Of a stretch of 64,000 bases of DNA, positions 35,316-42,370 are shown one piece after another. How positions within the stretch are numbered: the first letter of the stretch is position 1; the number at the start of each line of letters is the position of its first letter. The notes under the pieces are model-generated. The model saw only the letters and a list, made by a program, of their open reading frames with translations, was not told the DNA's origin and made no database searches. A program made the position numbers and the translations under genes. This stretch comes from Saprospiraceae bacterium (GTDB lineage Bacteria; Bacteroidota; Bacteroidia; Chitinophagales; Saprospiraceae). Where the stretch lies: assembly GCA_020436935.1 (NCBI GenBank), contig JAGQWX010000001.1, forward strand, positions 124,001-188,000. Direction: 5' to 3'.

Positions 35316-36980
35316 ATGAAAAAGTTACTGTTTGCCACCCTGACCCTTGGAATGTTTTTCTCATGTGCTGATAAAAAGGAAGTGGCTGAAGAAGCTACTG
35401 AAAACATACTCCCGGATCCTGGAAATGGCGGCATCCACTTGCCGGAAAATTTTGCGGCAACGGTGGTAGTAGACACTTTGAGCAATGGCAGACATCTGGT
35501 CGTTGGCGAAGATGGTATCATTTACGCACGCCTTTCTTCCCCATATGAAGGAAGCGGACTTGTTGCTCTAAAGGACACCAACGGAGATGGACGAGCTGAC
35601 ATCATTAAAGGTGTGGCAGAATTGACCGGTACCGGAATAGAATTGCACAAAGGTTTTCTTTATTATTCTTCTAATGATCGGATATACCGCTCCCCACTTA
35701 GCGAAGATCATATGGGAATTACAGGATCAATAGATACGATAGCCCTTTTGGTAGGAACCGACGGTCATAGTGCCAAACCATTTACATTTGATGGTGCCGG
35801 AAATATGTATGTCAATATCGGTTCACTGTCCAATGCATGCGAACAGCCGCTGCGAACCGGCAATTCTCCTGGAGAAAATCCATGTACAGAATTGGAAATG
35901 AGGGCGGGTATATGGCAGTTTAAGGACGACCAGATGATGCAGGATCAGAAAAATGCAAAACGTTATGCAACCGGTATTCGCAATGCAATGGGGATAACGT
36001 GGGACGGTGCATCAAATTCGCTATATGCAACACAACACGGCAGGGATGACTTACACAGGTATTGGCCGGAACTTTTCACAGAAGCAGAAAATGTGGAACT
36101 CCCAGCTGAAGAATTTCTGCAAATCAATGACGGTGACGATTTTGGATGGCCTTATTGCTACTGGAATCATTTCGACGGCAAAAAGTATCTGAATCCGGAA
36201 TATGGCGGTGATGGCAAGAAGCAGGAAAGATGTGAAGGAATCAAACCTCCCGTTGCTGCATTTCCTGGTCACTGGGGACCAAACGACTTGCTCTTTTATA
36301 AAGGAAATCAATTCCCTGAAAAATATAAAAACGGAGCTTTCATTGCATTTCACGGTTCATGGAACAGGCTCAATCATGCCCAGGATGGGTATCGCGTAGT
36401 ATTTGTTCCTATGAAAGACGGAAAAGCAACCGGACCTTATGAAGATTTTGCAACGGGATTCATCGGCAATAAAGAAATCATGAGCCCGGGCGAAGCCAAA
36501 TATCGACCATGCGGTCTTGCGGAAGGTCCCGATGGTTCTCTTTATATCATAGATTCTATGAAGGGAAGAATCTGGAGGGTAAAATACTATAAAGACGGTG
36601 TACCTGATGTTGGAGAAGCACCGGCAGAAGAAAAGCCGCTTGCTGCAGCACAGATCATACCCGACTCTCCGGGCAAAAGGGTTTATGATGCCAATTGTCG
36701 CGCTTGCCACCAGGCCAATGGCGATGGGGCTCCTGGAATGATTCCACCTGTAGCAGGAACCGACTGGGTAACCGGTGATAAAACAAGATTGATCAATGTC
36801 CTACTCAAAGGCCTCAGCGATCCTGTAGAAATCAATGGCAAAACCTATCAGGTGGCTATGCCTGCACAGACCCATTTGGGTGATCAGGAAATAGCAGATG
36901 TACTTACCTTTATTCGAAGCAATTTTGGTAATAATGCCGACGCTGTCACCATTGATGAAGTGAAGAAACTGCGGATGTAA
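35316..36980 (+). CDS. PQQ-type sorbosone/glucose dehydrogenase-like lipoprotein fused to cytochrome c
   Basis: A periplasmic lipoprotein (MKKLLFATLTLGMFFSC, lipobox Cys at 17) of 554 residues. The first ~420 residues are a six-bladed beta-propeller like soluble glucose/sorbosone dehydrogenases (KDTNGDGRADIIKG, NAMGITWDGASNSLYATQHGRDDL, FIAFHGSWNR, GPDGSLYIIDSMKGRIWRV). The C-terminal domain is a class I c-type cytochrome with CRACH (about 463-467) and a Met ligand in VAMPAQTHLGDQEIADVLTFIRSNFG. Sugar or alcohol oxidation with direct electron transfer to the heme is inferred. No PQQ synthesis gene lies nearby, so cofactor supply is unknown. Confidence 0.9.
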   Translation: MKKLLFATLTLGMFFSCADKKEVAEEATENILPDPGNGGIHLPENFAATVVVDTLSNGRHLVVGEDGIIYARLSSPYEGSGLVALKDTNGDGRADIIKGVAELTGTGIELHKGFLYYSSNDRIYRSPLSEDHMGITGSIDTIALLVGTDGHSAKPFTFDGAGNMYVNIGSLSNACEQPLRTGNSPGENPCTELEMRAGIWQFKDDQMMQDQKNAKRYATGIRNAMGITWDGASNSLYATQHGRDDLHRYWPELFTEAENVELPAEEFLQINDGDDFGWPYCYWNHFDGKKYLNPEYGGDGKKQERCEGIKPPVAAFPGHWGPNDLLFYKGNQFPEKYKNGAFIAFHGSWNRLNHAQDGYRVVFVPMKDGKATGPYEDFATGFIGNKEIMSPGEAKYRPCGLAEGPDGSLYIIDSMKGRIWRVKYYKDGVPDVGEAPAEEKPLAAAQIIPDSPGKRVYDANCRACHQANGDGAPGMIPPVAGTDWVTGDKTRLINVLLKGLSDPVEINGKTYQVAMPAQTHLGDQEIADVLTFIRSNFGNNADAVTIDEVKKLRM

Positions 36981-37006
36981 TTTGGATTAAGACTTTCCCG
37001 GAATCA

Positions 37007-37345
37007 TTACAAGTCGAGAAGGATCCTCAGATTATTTTGCAATATTTGCTGACCAGGTTTAGGAAGAAAGCCGATTTTCCTGATCAACCTGCGATTGTCT
37101 ATTGCCCTGATCTGATCAAGCATGATATCGCTGCTTTCAGTTATGCCAGCAATGCCTTTATTGACATGAATTCTCAAAATCTCAGCACCTGGCTTAACAT
37201 TGGTAGTGAAGGGGCATATAATGGTAGAGGGGTGTCCTGCTTCGTTTAGCATATCAGTTTGAACCACAACCACTGGTCGGGTTTTACCTGGCTTGGTTCC
37301 TATTTTAGGGTTTAAATCAGCTAGCCAAACTTCAAATTTATACAT
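37007..37345 (-). CDS. MazF/PemK-family endoribonuclease toxin
   Basis: A 112-residue toxin of the PemK/MazF fold. MYKFEVWLADLNPKIGTKPGKTRPVVVVQTDMLNEAGHPSTIICPFTTNVK contains the conserved GTKPGKTRPVVVVQ loop with catalytic Arg, and SSDIMLDQIRAIDNRRL gives the other conserved segment. It would cleave mRNA at short specific sequences. The start overlaps the antitoxin's end by 8 nt, so the two are translated together. Confidence 0.92.
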   Translation of the reverse strand: MYKFEVWLADLNPKIGTKPGKTRPVVVVQTDMLNEAGHPSTIICPFTTNVKPGAEILRIHVNKGIAGITESSDIMLDQIRAIDNRRLIRKIGFLPKPGQQILQNNLRILLDL

Positions 37346-37571
37346 TTATATCTCCCAAATTTTCAAATTCCTGAAGTACGATCATAGAATCGTCTTTTAC
37401 CATTGTCGATTCTTTCTTTAATTGTTGGGACAATATTTTTCTTCTTTCCTGTGCATTAAATGACTCAATCGCCATGTTGATGTAGCGATTTCTTGAAATC
37501 TTTTGCTTACTTAAAATTTTTTCAGCCTCCTGAAAAATGTCATCTTCTATCTTTAATGAAATTGTTTTCAT
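37338..37571 (-). CDS. Ribbon-helix-helix antitoxin of the MazF-like toxin
   Basis: A 77-residue protein with an RHH (CopG-like) opening: MKTISLKIEDDIFQEAEKILSKQKISRNRYINMAIESFNAQERRK, in which the first strand and two helices are evident. The acidic C-terminal tail (MVKDDSMIVLQEFENLGDINV) would contact the toxin. The gene order antitoxin-toxin with an 8-nt overlap supports the pairing. It is not the AbrB-fold MazE of E. coli. Confidence 0.85.
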   Translation of the reverse strand: MKTISLKIEDDIFQEAEKILSKQKISRNRYINMAIESFNAQERRKILSQQLKKESTMVKDDSMIVLQEFENLGDINV

Positions 37572-37587
37572 TCACATTTTTATATCA

Positions 37588-37595
37588 CAAAAGTA
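37588..37595 (-). promoter_or_regulatory. Candidate -7 box for the mazF-like operon
   Basis: Minus-strand TACTTTTG, 16 nt before the antitoxin ATG, matches TANNTTTG. A second match, TATTTTTG, lies about 10 nt further upstream. The surrounding TATATCA words repeated about 13 nt apart (37581-37600) may be operator half-sites. Confidence 0.35.
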
Positions 37596-37883
37596 TATCA
37601 AAAATATATATGAATCAAGTCCAGGATTTTTTAATAAATCTGCATCAAATGAAGATACTTTCCATTTTTCTTGGTTATCACCATCCGGTTGGCATCAAGC
37701 ATTTATGCTATTCCTCCATAAAATTTGATACCCACATCCATTCTAGTAGCTTAGACTATGCCAATCCCTGCAATATTTAAAGCTTCCAGGCCAGAGGTCA
37801 AGCCTCTATTTTTAAAACTTTTCGTAACTCAAATAAAATTTAATCGTCTAATATTGTGTTCTAATTTGACAAGATCATCTTTG
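37596..37883. other. Non-coding gap between divergent antitoxin and DUF4294 genes
   Basis: No gene is supported in this stretch, although the frame of the DUF4294 gene stays open back to 37758. The only structure noted is a short AGAGG-tcaag-CCTCT stem (37793-37807) followed by ATTTTTA, too weak to call a terminator. Confidence 0.5.
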
Positions 37884-38573
37884 ATGCGATACATAATCAT
37901 TTTCATATCATTCATACTTGCCGGAACCCTGTCAGCACAGACCGATGTCATCAAAAAAAAGCCGGGGAGCGACGACATTCCCAAAACCCGTGTCAACATT
38001 GACGGCAACCTGTATACCGCCATCGTCACTGAAGATGGCGATACGCTGATATTGGCAGATCTCGACGATATCAGCATATCCTCACCGAGGCATTTTGCAA
38101 GTGACGAGGATTATCAGAAGTATATGAAATTCAGAAGATATGCTGCAATTGTTTATCCCTATGCACGCGAGTCGATAAGAATTTACCGCGAATACAAGTA
38201 CGCTCAGGAAAACCTTTCGGCCAGAAAAGCCAAAAAACGGTTGAAAGAATTGCAGGATGAGTTGACACTCCAGTTTGAAGAACCGCTTAAAAAGCTGACA
38301 AAGCTGCAAGGCAAAATCCTTTTCAAAATGATCGAGAAGGAATTGGACATGCCCATGTATGATGTGTTGAGAGATGTCAAAGGTCCATTTACGGCATTCT
38401 ACTGGCACAATTTTTCCAAACTCTACAGCTACGATCTAAAAGAAGGTTACAACGAAGGGCAGTATCCCATCCTGGATCTTGTGCTTGAAGATTTTGATCT
38501 TTCCTACAGGATACAAAATGCGACAAGCCTCAAATACATCTCCATAGACAAAGTCCGCAAAAAAGGAAAATAA
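37884..38573 (+). CDS. DUF4294 family protein
   Basis: Exported protein of 229 residues with signal peptide MRYIIIFISFILAGTLSAQ from the ATG at 37884; the frame extends to 37758 but that part lacks homology. The domain of unknown function 4294, restricted to Bacteroidota, is recognisable in EDYQKYMKFRRYAAIVYPYARESIRIYREYKYAQENLSARKAKKRLKELQDELTLQFEEPLKKLTKLQGKILFKMIEKELDMPMYDVLRDVKGPFTAFYWHNFSKLYSYDLKEGY. Largely alpha-helical with many charged residues; periplasmic location is inferred. Function unknown. Confidence 0.87.
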   Translation: MRYIIIFISFILAGTLSAQTDVIKKKPGSDDIPKTRVNIDGNLYTAIVTEDGDTLILADLDDISISSPRHFASDEDYQKYMKFRRYAAIVYPYARESIRIYREYKYAQENLSARKAKKRLKELQDELTLQFEEPLKKLTKLQGKILFKMIEKELDMPMYDVLRDVKGPFTAFYWHNFSKLYSYDLKEGYNEGQYPILDLVLEDFDLSYRIQNATSLKYISIDKVRKKGK

Positions 38574-38626
38574 TTCCCATACTGCTGGCAGAGTCTTCCT
38601 ACCTTGCACGACAATAAACTCAAATT

Positions 38627-39529
38627 ATGCTTAGCAAAAGCAGTGCAAGAACTCAGTTGCACCTGTCAGTGATCTTGTTTGGATTTACCGCAATATTGGG
38701 TAAAGTCATCATTTTATCGGCTTTGGTGCTTGTCTGGTGGAGGGTCTTTCTGGCATGCATTTCTATGGTCTTCGAAATCAGGAGAAGAAAACTAAGTTTT
38801 AATATCGATCAAAGGTCCAGGAACATTTTCTGGGGCATCGGCATCATCATCGCTTTGCACTGGATTTGCTTTTATGGTGCGGTGAAGTTGAGCAACTCCT
38901 CCATCACCTTACTTTGCATGGCCACCACTTCTTTTTTTACATCACTTATAGAACCTGCCATTTTCAGAAAAAGAATAGAACCTGTCGACATCATTATAGG
39001 TTTGATCATTATACCAGTAATGGCATTTATTGCCAAAGACATATCGGGTGAATATTACCTGGGCGCCATTGTTGGATTATTGTCAGCGCTGCTTGCCTCC
39101 ATTTTCAGCGTATTGAATAAAAAGAACATTGACCGCACTTCTCCAATGGTGATGAGTTTATGGCAACTGACAGGAGTTTTGGGATTCATAACAGTGATAC
39201 TGCCATTTTACTTTTACCAAAACCCGGACGCTCTGTTTTTCCCGCCTGATGTCTGGAATTGGCTCTATATGATTATCCTCGCCATTTTGTGTACTACGAT
39301 TGCATGGGTTCTGGCACTTCAGGCCCTCAAGCACGTATCGGCTTTTGAGTCAACCTTGGTCATCAATCTCGAGCCCGTTTATGGCATTGTTCTGGCTGCA
39401 GTTTTGCTTCAGGAATACAAACAAGTAGGCCCTGGATTTTACATTGGCAGCACAATCATCATGATTTTGGTAATTTTATACCCACAATTGAAGAGAAAAT
39501 GGAGCAAATCATCACCAATCCCGCAATAG
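38627..39529 (+). CDS. EamA-family (DMT superfamily) transporter
   Basis: A 300-residue inner-membrane protein with about ten hydrophobic helices in two EamA repeats. The first (LHLSVILFGFTAILGKVIILSALVLVWWRVFLACI) and second (LGAIVGLLSALLASIFSVLNKKNI ... LLQEYKQVGPGFYIGSTIIMILVIL) both carry the family pattern. The substrate of such metabolite exporters is not predictable. The O-methyltransferase begins 31 nt before its stop, so the two genes overlap and are probably coupled. Confidence 0.9.
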   Translation: MLSKSSARTQLHLSVILFGFTAILGKVIILSALVLVWWRVFLACISMVFEIRRRKLSFNIDQRSRNIFWGIGIIIALHWICFYGAVKLSNSSITLLCMATTSFFTSLIEPAIFRKRIEPVDIIIGLIIIPVMAFIAKDISGEYYLGAIVGLLSALLASIFSVLNKKNIDRTSPMVMSLWQLTGVLGFITVILPFYFYQNPDALFFPPDVWNWLYMIILAILCTTIAWVLALQALKHVSAFESTLVINLEPVYGIVLAAVLLQEYKQVGPGFYIGSTIIMILVILYPQLKRKWSKSSPIPQ

Positions 39530-40140
39530 AACAATACATAGACCAACAAAAAAGTCCGGCAGATGCTTTGTTGCTCAGTGTAGAAAGAGCTACTCATCTG
39601 AAGGCTATGTCGCCACAAATGCTCTCCGGCCAAACACAGGGCAATTTCCTGAGCATTATTGCCCTCATGATGCGCCCAAGACGTGTCCTGGAAATCGGAA
39701 CCTATACAGGATTCTCTGCCCTTTGCATGGCAGAAGGTCTTGCATCGGATGGTTTGATTTATACCTTAGAAGCCAATCCTGAAATAGCGCCGATGGCTCA
39801 GGAGCATTTTTCTATGTCCCGCTATTCGGATAAAATTGTTTTTAAAATAGGTGATGCGCGGGAAATCATACCCAGCCTCGATGAAACATGGGACCTTGTT
39901 TTTATAGACGCCGATAAAACTTCATACTGTGATTACTATGATATGGTCATTGATCGATTGAGACCCGGTGGAATTATTTTGGCAGATAACGTGCTTTGGT
40001 ATGGGAAAGTGCTTGAAAACAAGATGGATAAAAAGACAAAAGTGTTGCACGAGTTCAACAAAAAACTTGCAAACGATGCCAGGGTAAAATGTGTGATCCT
40101 TCCCTTGCGTGATGGCATCAACATGGCTATAAAACTTTAG
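39499..40140 (+). CDS. SAM-dependent O-methyltransferase (caffeoyl-CoA OMT type)
   Basis: A 213-residue methyltransferase of the family 3 O-methyltransferases. The SAM motif is RVLEIGTYTGFSALCMAEGL, the acidic loop LEANPEIA, the metal-binding segment DLVFIDADKTSYCDYYD and the DNVLWYGKV motif. C-terminal KCVILPLRDGINMAIK contains the usual PLRDG block. A small catechol-like acceptor is likely, divalent-metal-dependent. The overlap with the EamA gene suggests a linked role, perhaps methylating and exporting the same compound (inference). Confidence 0.92.
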   Translation: MEQIITNPAIEQYIDQQKSPADALLLSVERATHLKAMSPQMLSGQTQGNFLSIIALMMRPRRVLEIGTYTGFSALCMAEGLASDGLIYTLEANPEIAPMAQEHFSMSRYSDKIVFKIGDAREIIPSLDETWDLVFIDADKTSYCDYYDMVIDRLRPGGIILADNVLWYGKVLENKMDKKTKVLHEFNKKLANDARVKCVILPLRDGINMAIKL

Positions 40141-40148
40141 AATGTGGT

Positions 40149-40730
40149 CTATTGCAGCTCGTAAACCCGCTGCTTCAGACGTTCTTTTACTTCTTTGTAG
40201 GCAAGTTTGGGAGTCTTGCGGTGCCATTCAACATCATTGAATTGAGGACCGTAATTGATGTAATGCTGCAAACGGTATCGGTTCATTTCGTGACTGACGT
40301 GATCAAAAGTATTGACAAATACCACCCAGCCATCTTCATCTTTGATATCGTCCCACCATTCCTCATAATAACAATCGTCAGAACCATGAAAGTTGAGCAC
40401 ATTATCGCAATACAAAACAAAGCGGTTGATGCCGTGCTTCATCATCTTATTGATGACTTCTGTTTTTAGATACATGACATCGTTATACAAAGTATCATTC
40501 CATTCTCCAATCAATTCCATCAGTGCATAACCTTTATCATAGTCTACGTACAAGACCTTGATGTACAGCGTTGATGACCCAAACGAATCCCATTGTGGGT
40601 GGATGTAGTAATTATAAACGGTGTGGGTATAATACATTTCGCTGTGATCCTGGCCATAGAATGGAGACTTCGGATCAGCTTCAGCGGTGTATTCATCACG
40701 CCATCTGAAATATGGTTCTATGTCGTGCAT
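40149..40730 (-). CDS. Conserved protein of unknown function
   Basis: A 193-residue cytoplasmic protein with no signal or membrane segment. It is rich in aromatic and acidic residues (MHDIEPYFRWRDEYTAEADPKSPFYG at the N terminus; NFHGSDDCYYEEWWDDIKDEDGWVVFVN in the middle). The pattern recalls proteins seen only in Bacteroidota, but I cannot name a family. The alternation of hydrophobic strands (STLYIKVLYVDYDKGYALMELIG; INRFVLYCDNVLNF) suggests an alpha/beta fold. It is convergent with the O-methyltransferase, 8 nt away, and transcribed alone. Confidence 0.8.
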   Translation of the reverse strand: MHDIEPYFRWRDEYTAEADPKSPFYGQDHSEMYYTHTVYNYYIHPQWDSFGSSTLYIKVLYVDYDKGYALMELIGEWNDTLYNDVMYLKTEVINKMMKHGINRFVLYCDNVLNFHGSDDCYYEEWWDDIKDEDGWVVFVNTFDHVSHEMNRYRLQHYINYGPQFNDVEWHRKTPKLAYKEVKERLKQRVYELQ

Positions 40731-40826
40731 ACTAAAGTTTTGTCAACCGTCAATATACTGCTCGGAATATGGAATGTCCATTTTGCATGTAATGATAAAA
40801 TGGATCAGATCGAAGCACAAAACACA

Positions 40827-40846
40827 GCTGGAGTGGTACCTCCAGC
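40827..40846. other. GC-rich hairpin in the gap upstream of radA's 3' end
   Basis: GCTGGAG (40827-40833) and CTCCAGC (40840-40846) form a perfect 7-bp stem over a 6-nt loop. It is about 145 nt beyond the radA stop codon on the minus strand and has only a short TGTGTTTTG after it, so it is a weak terminator candidate. The 261-nt gap 40731-40991 contains nothing else certain. Confidence 0.4.
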
Positions 40847-40991
40847 GAGTATTTGTAACGATGATATGGTTCATTTTAGCAGCATGGAAGTGGACAATTC
40901 TATTTCTGAGCTTATTCAATAATGTCCCTTTCAGGATTCTGACAAATATTTGTAAAAAACGTACAAATTCTCAATAGGTTCAGCAAAATAA

Positions 40992-42362
40992 TCACCCAAA
41001 AATTTCACCAAACAAATCCTCAAGTCTGGCAAGGGTTTTGATGGTGATGCCTTTCACTTTGATGCTTGGGCTGTACTTTGAGATGTAGATGGTATCAAAT
41101 CCAAGGCGGGCTGCTTCCTGGGTCCGCTGCTCTATTCTTGGAACTCCCCTGATTTCTCCGGTAAGCCCTATTTCAGCTGCAAAGCATATGTTTTTACCGA
41201 TAGCTATATCCTGCAGAGAAGAAATGAGCGCTACCACCACGGCGAGGTCAATGGCCGGGTCTGATATTTTGATACCTCCGACGAGGTTGAGGAATACATC
41301 TCTTGTACCAAATGGCAAGCCGCATCTTTTTTCCAGAACAGCCAGAATCATAGACAATCGCCGGGAGTCATACCCGGTAGCAGATCTTTGGGGCGTGCCA
41401 TATACTGTTGGCGTCACCAGGGCCTGAGTTTCCAGCAACAGAGGTCTCATGCCTTCTACACTGCAAGCCACAGCTGTTCCGGACAACTCCTCGGTACTTT
41501 GTGAAATCAGCATTTCCGATGGATTGAGAATTTCTCGCAATCCCCCGCTTTCCATAGCATAGATGGCCAGCTCATCCGTTGATCCAAATCTGTTTTTCAA
41601 CGTCCTCAGTACGCGGTACAAATTGTTTTGATCTCCTTCAAACTGGAGGACAACATCCACAATATGCTCCAATAATTTTGGCCCTGCCAGGCCTCCTTCT
41701 TTGGTAATGTGTCCAATGAGGATGACCGGAATATTGGTCTCCTTCGCAAATCTCTGGAACTGCGCCGCACACTCTCTTACCTGGGTAATCGAGCCGGGCG
41801 CGCTTTCTATCTGATCATTGCTCACTGTCTGTATAGAGTCGATGATCATCAACCCAGGTTTAAGTTTTACAGCTTCAGACAGAATACTGGCCAGGTTGGT
41901 TTCCGTATAAATATAGGTATTGCTGCCATCTCCGGTGATCCTTGAAGCCCGCATCTGAATTTGCTCTTCGCTTTCTTCCCCCGAAACGTACAATACCGTT
42001 CTGGAGTAACGCATGGCGGTCTGAAGCAACAATGTAGATTTACCTATACCCGGTTGCCCCCCAATCAGCACCACGGATCCGGCGACTAGACCACCACCCA
42101 GTACACGATTGAGCTCTCCGTCAAATGTATCAAATCGGGCATTATCCCCTGGTTTTATTTCTGAAATAGGTACCGGCGAAGACTTGGCTCTTTTGTCATA
42201 GGATTGCAAAGCCTGCAATACTGCACTGCTTTTGCCTGACTCCTTTTGGACGAGCTCTTCAGTCATGGAATTCCATTCTCCGCAGGAAGGGCACTTGCCC
42301 ATCCATTTTGGTGACTCATATCCACATGATGTGCAAAAGAATGAAACTTTTGTTTTTGCCAA
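40992..42362 (-). CDS. radA: DNA repair protein RadA
   Basis: RecA-like helicase that promotes branch migration in recombination. The 456 residues show an N-terminal zinc finger (C10-x2-C13 ... C24-x2-C27 in CTSCGYESPKWMGKCPSCGEW), Walker A GGQPGIGKST (101-110), the RadA-specific KNRFG motif (LKNRFGSTDE) and a C-terminal Lon-like domain. The start is a TTG at 42362, fixed by the zinc finger, since the first in-frame ATG (codon 21) would destroy it. It lies 8 nt after the sucA stop and is probably co-transcribed with it. Confidence 0.96.
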   Translation of the reverse strand: MAKTKVSFFCTSCGYESPKWMGKCPSCGEWNSMTEELVQKESGKSSAVLQALQSYDKRAKSSPVPISEIKPGDNARFDTFDGELNRVLGGGLVAGSVVLIGGQPGIGKSTLLLQTAMRYSRTVLYVSGEESEEQIQMRASRITGDGSNTYIYTETNLASILSEAVKLKPGLMIIDSIQTVSNDQIESAPGSITQVRECAAQFQRFAKETNIPVILIGHITKEGGLAGPKLLEHIVDVVLQFEGDQNNLYRVLRTLKNRFGSTDELAIYAMESGGLREILNPSEMLISQSTEELSGTAVACSVEGMRPLLLETQALVTPTVYGTPQRSATGYDSRRLSMILAVLEKRCGLPFGTRDVFLNLVGGIKISDPAIDLAVVVALISSLQDIAIGKNICFAAEIGLTGEIRGVPRIEQRTQEAARLGFDTIYISKYSPSIKVKGITIKTLARLEDLFGEIFG

Positions 42363-42370
42363 AACCTATT

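Noticed and set aside
37793..37815. Intrinsic terminator before the DUF4294 gene
   Set aside because: The stem is only 5 bp and no gene reads into it from the left on the plus strand.
40593..40799. Upstream part of the plus-strand frame that ends at 40922
   Set aside because: It runs antisense to the conserved unknown protein at 40149-40730, so only the part after 40800 remains conceivable, and that is listed as a low-interest finding.
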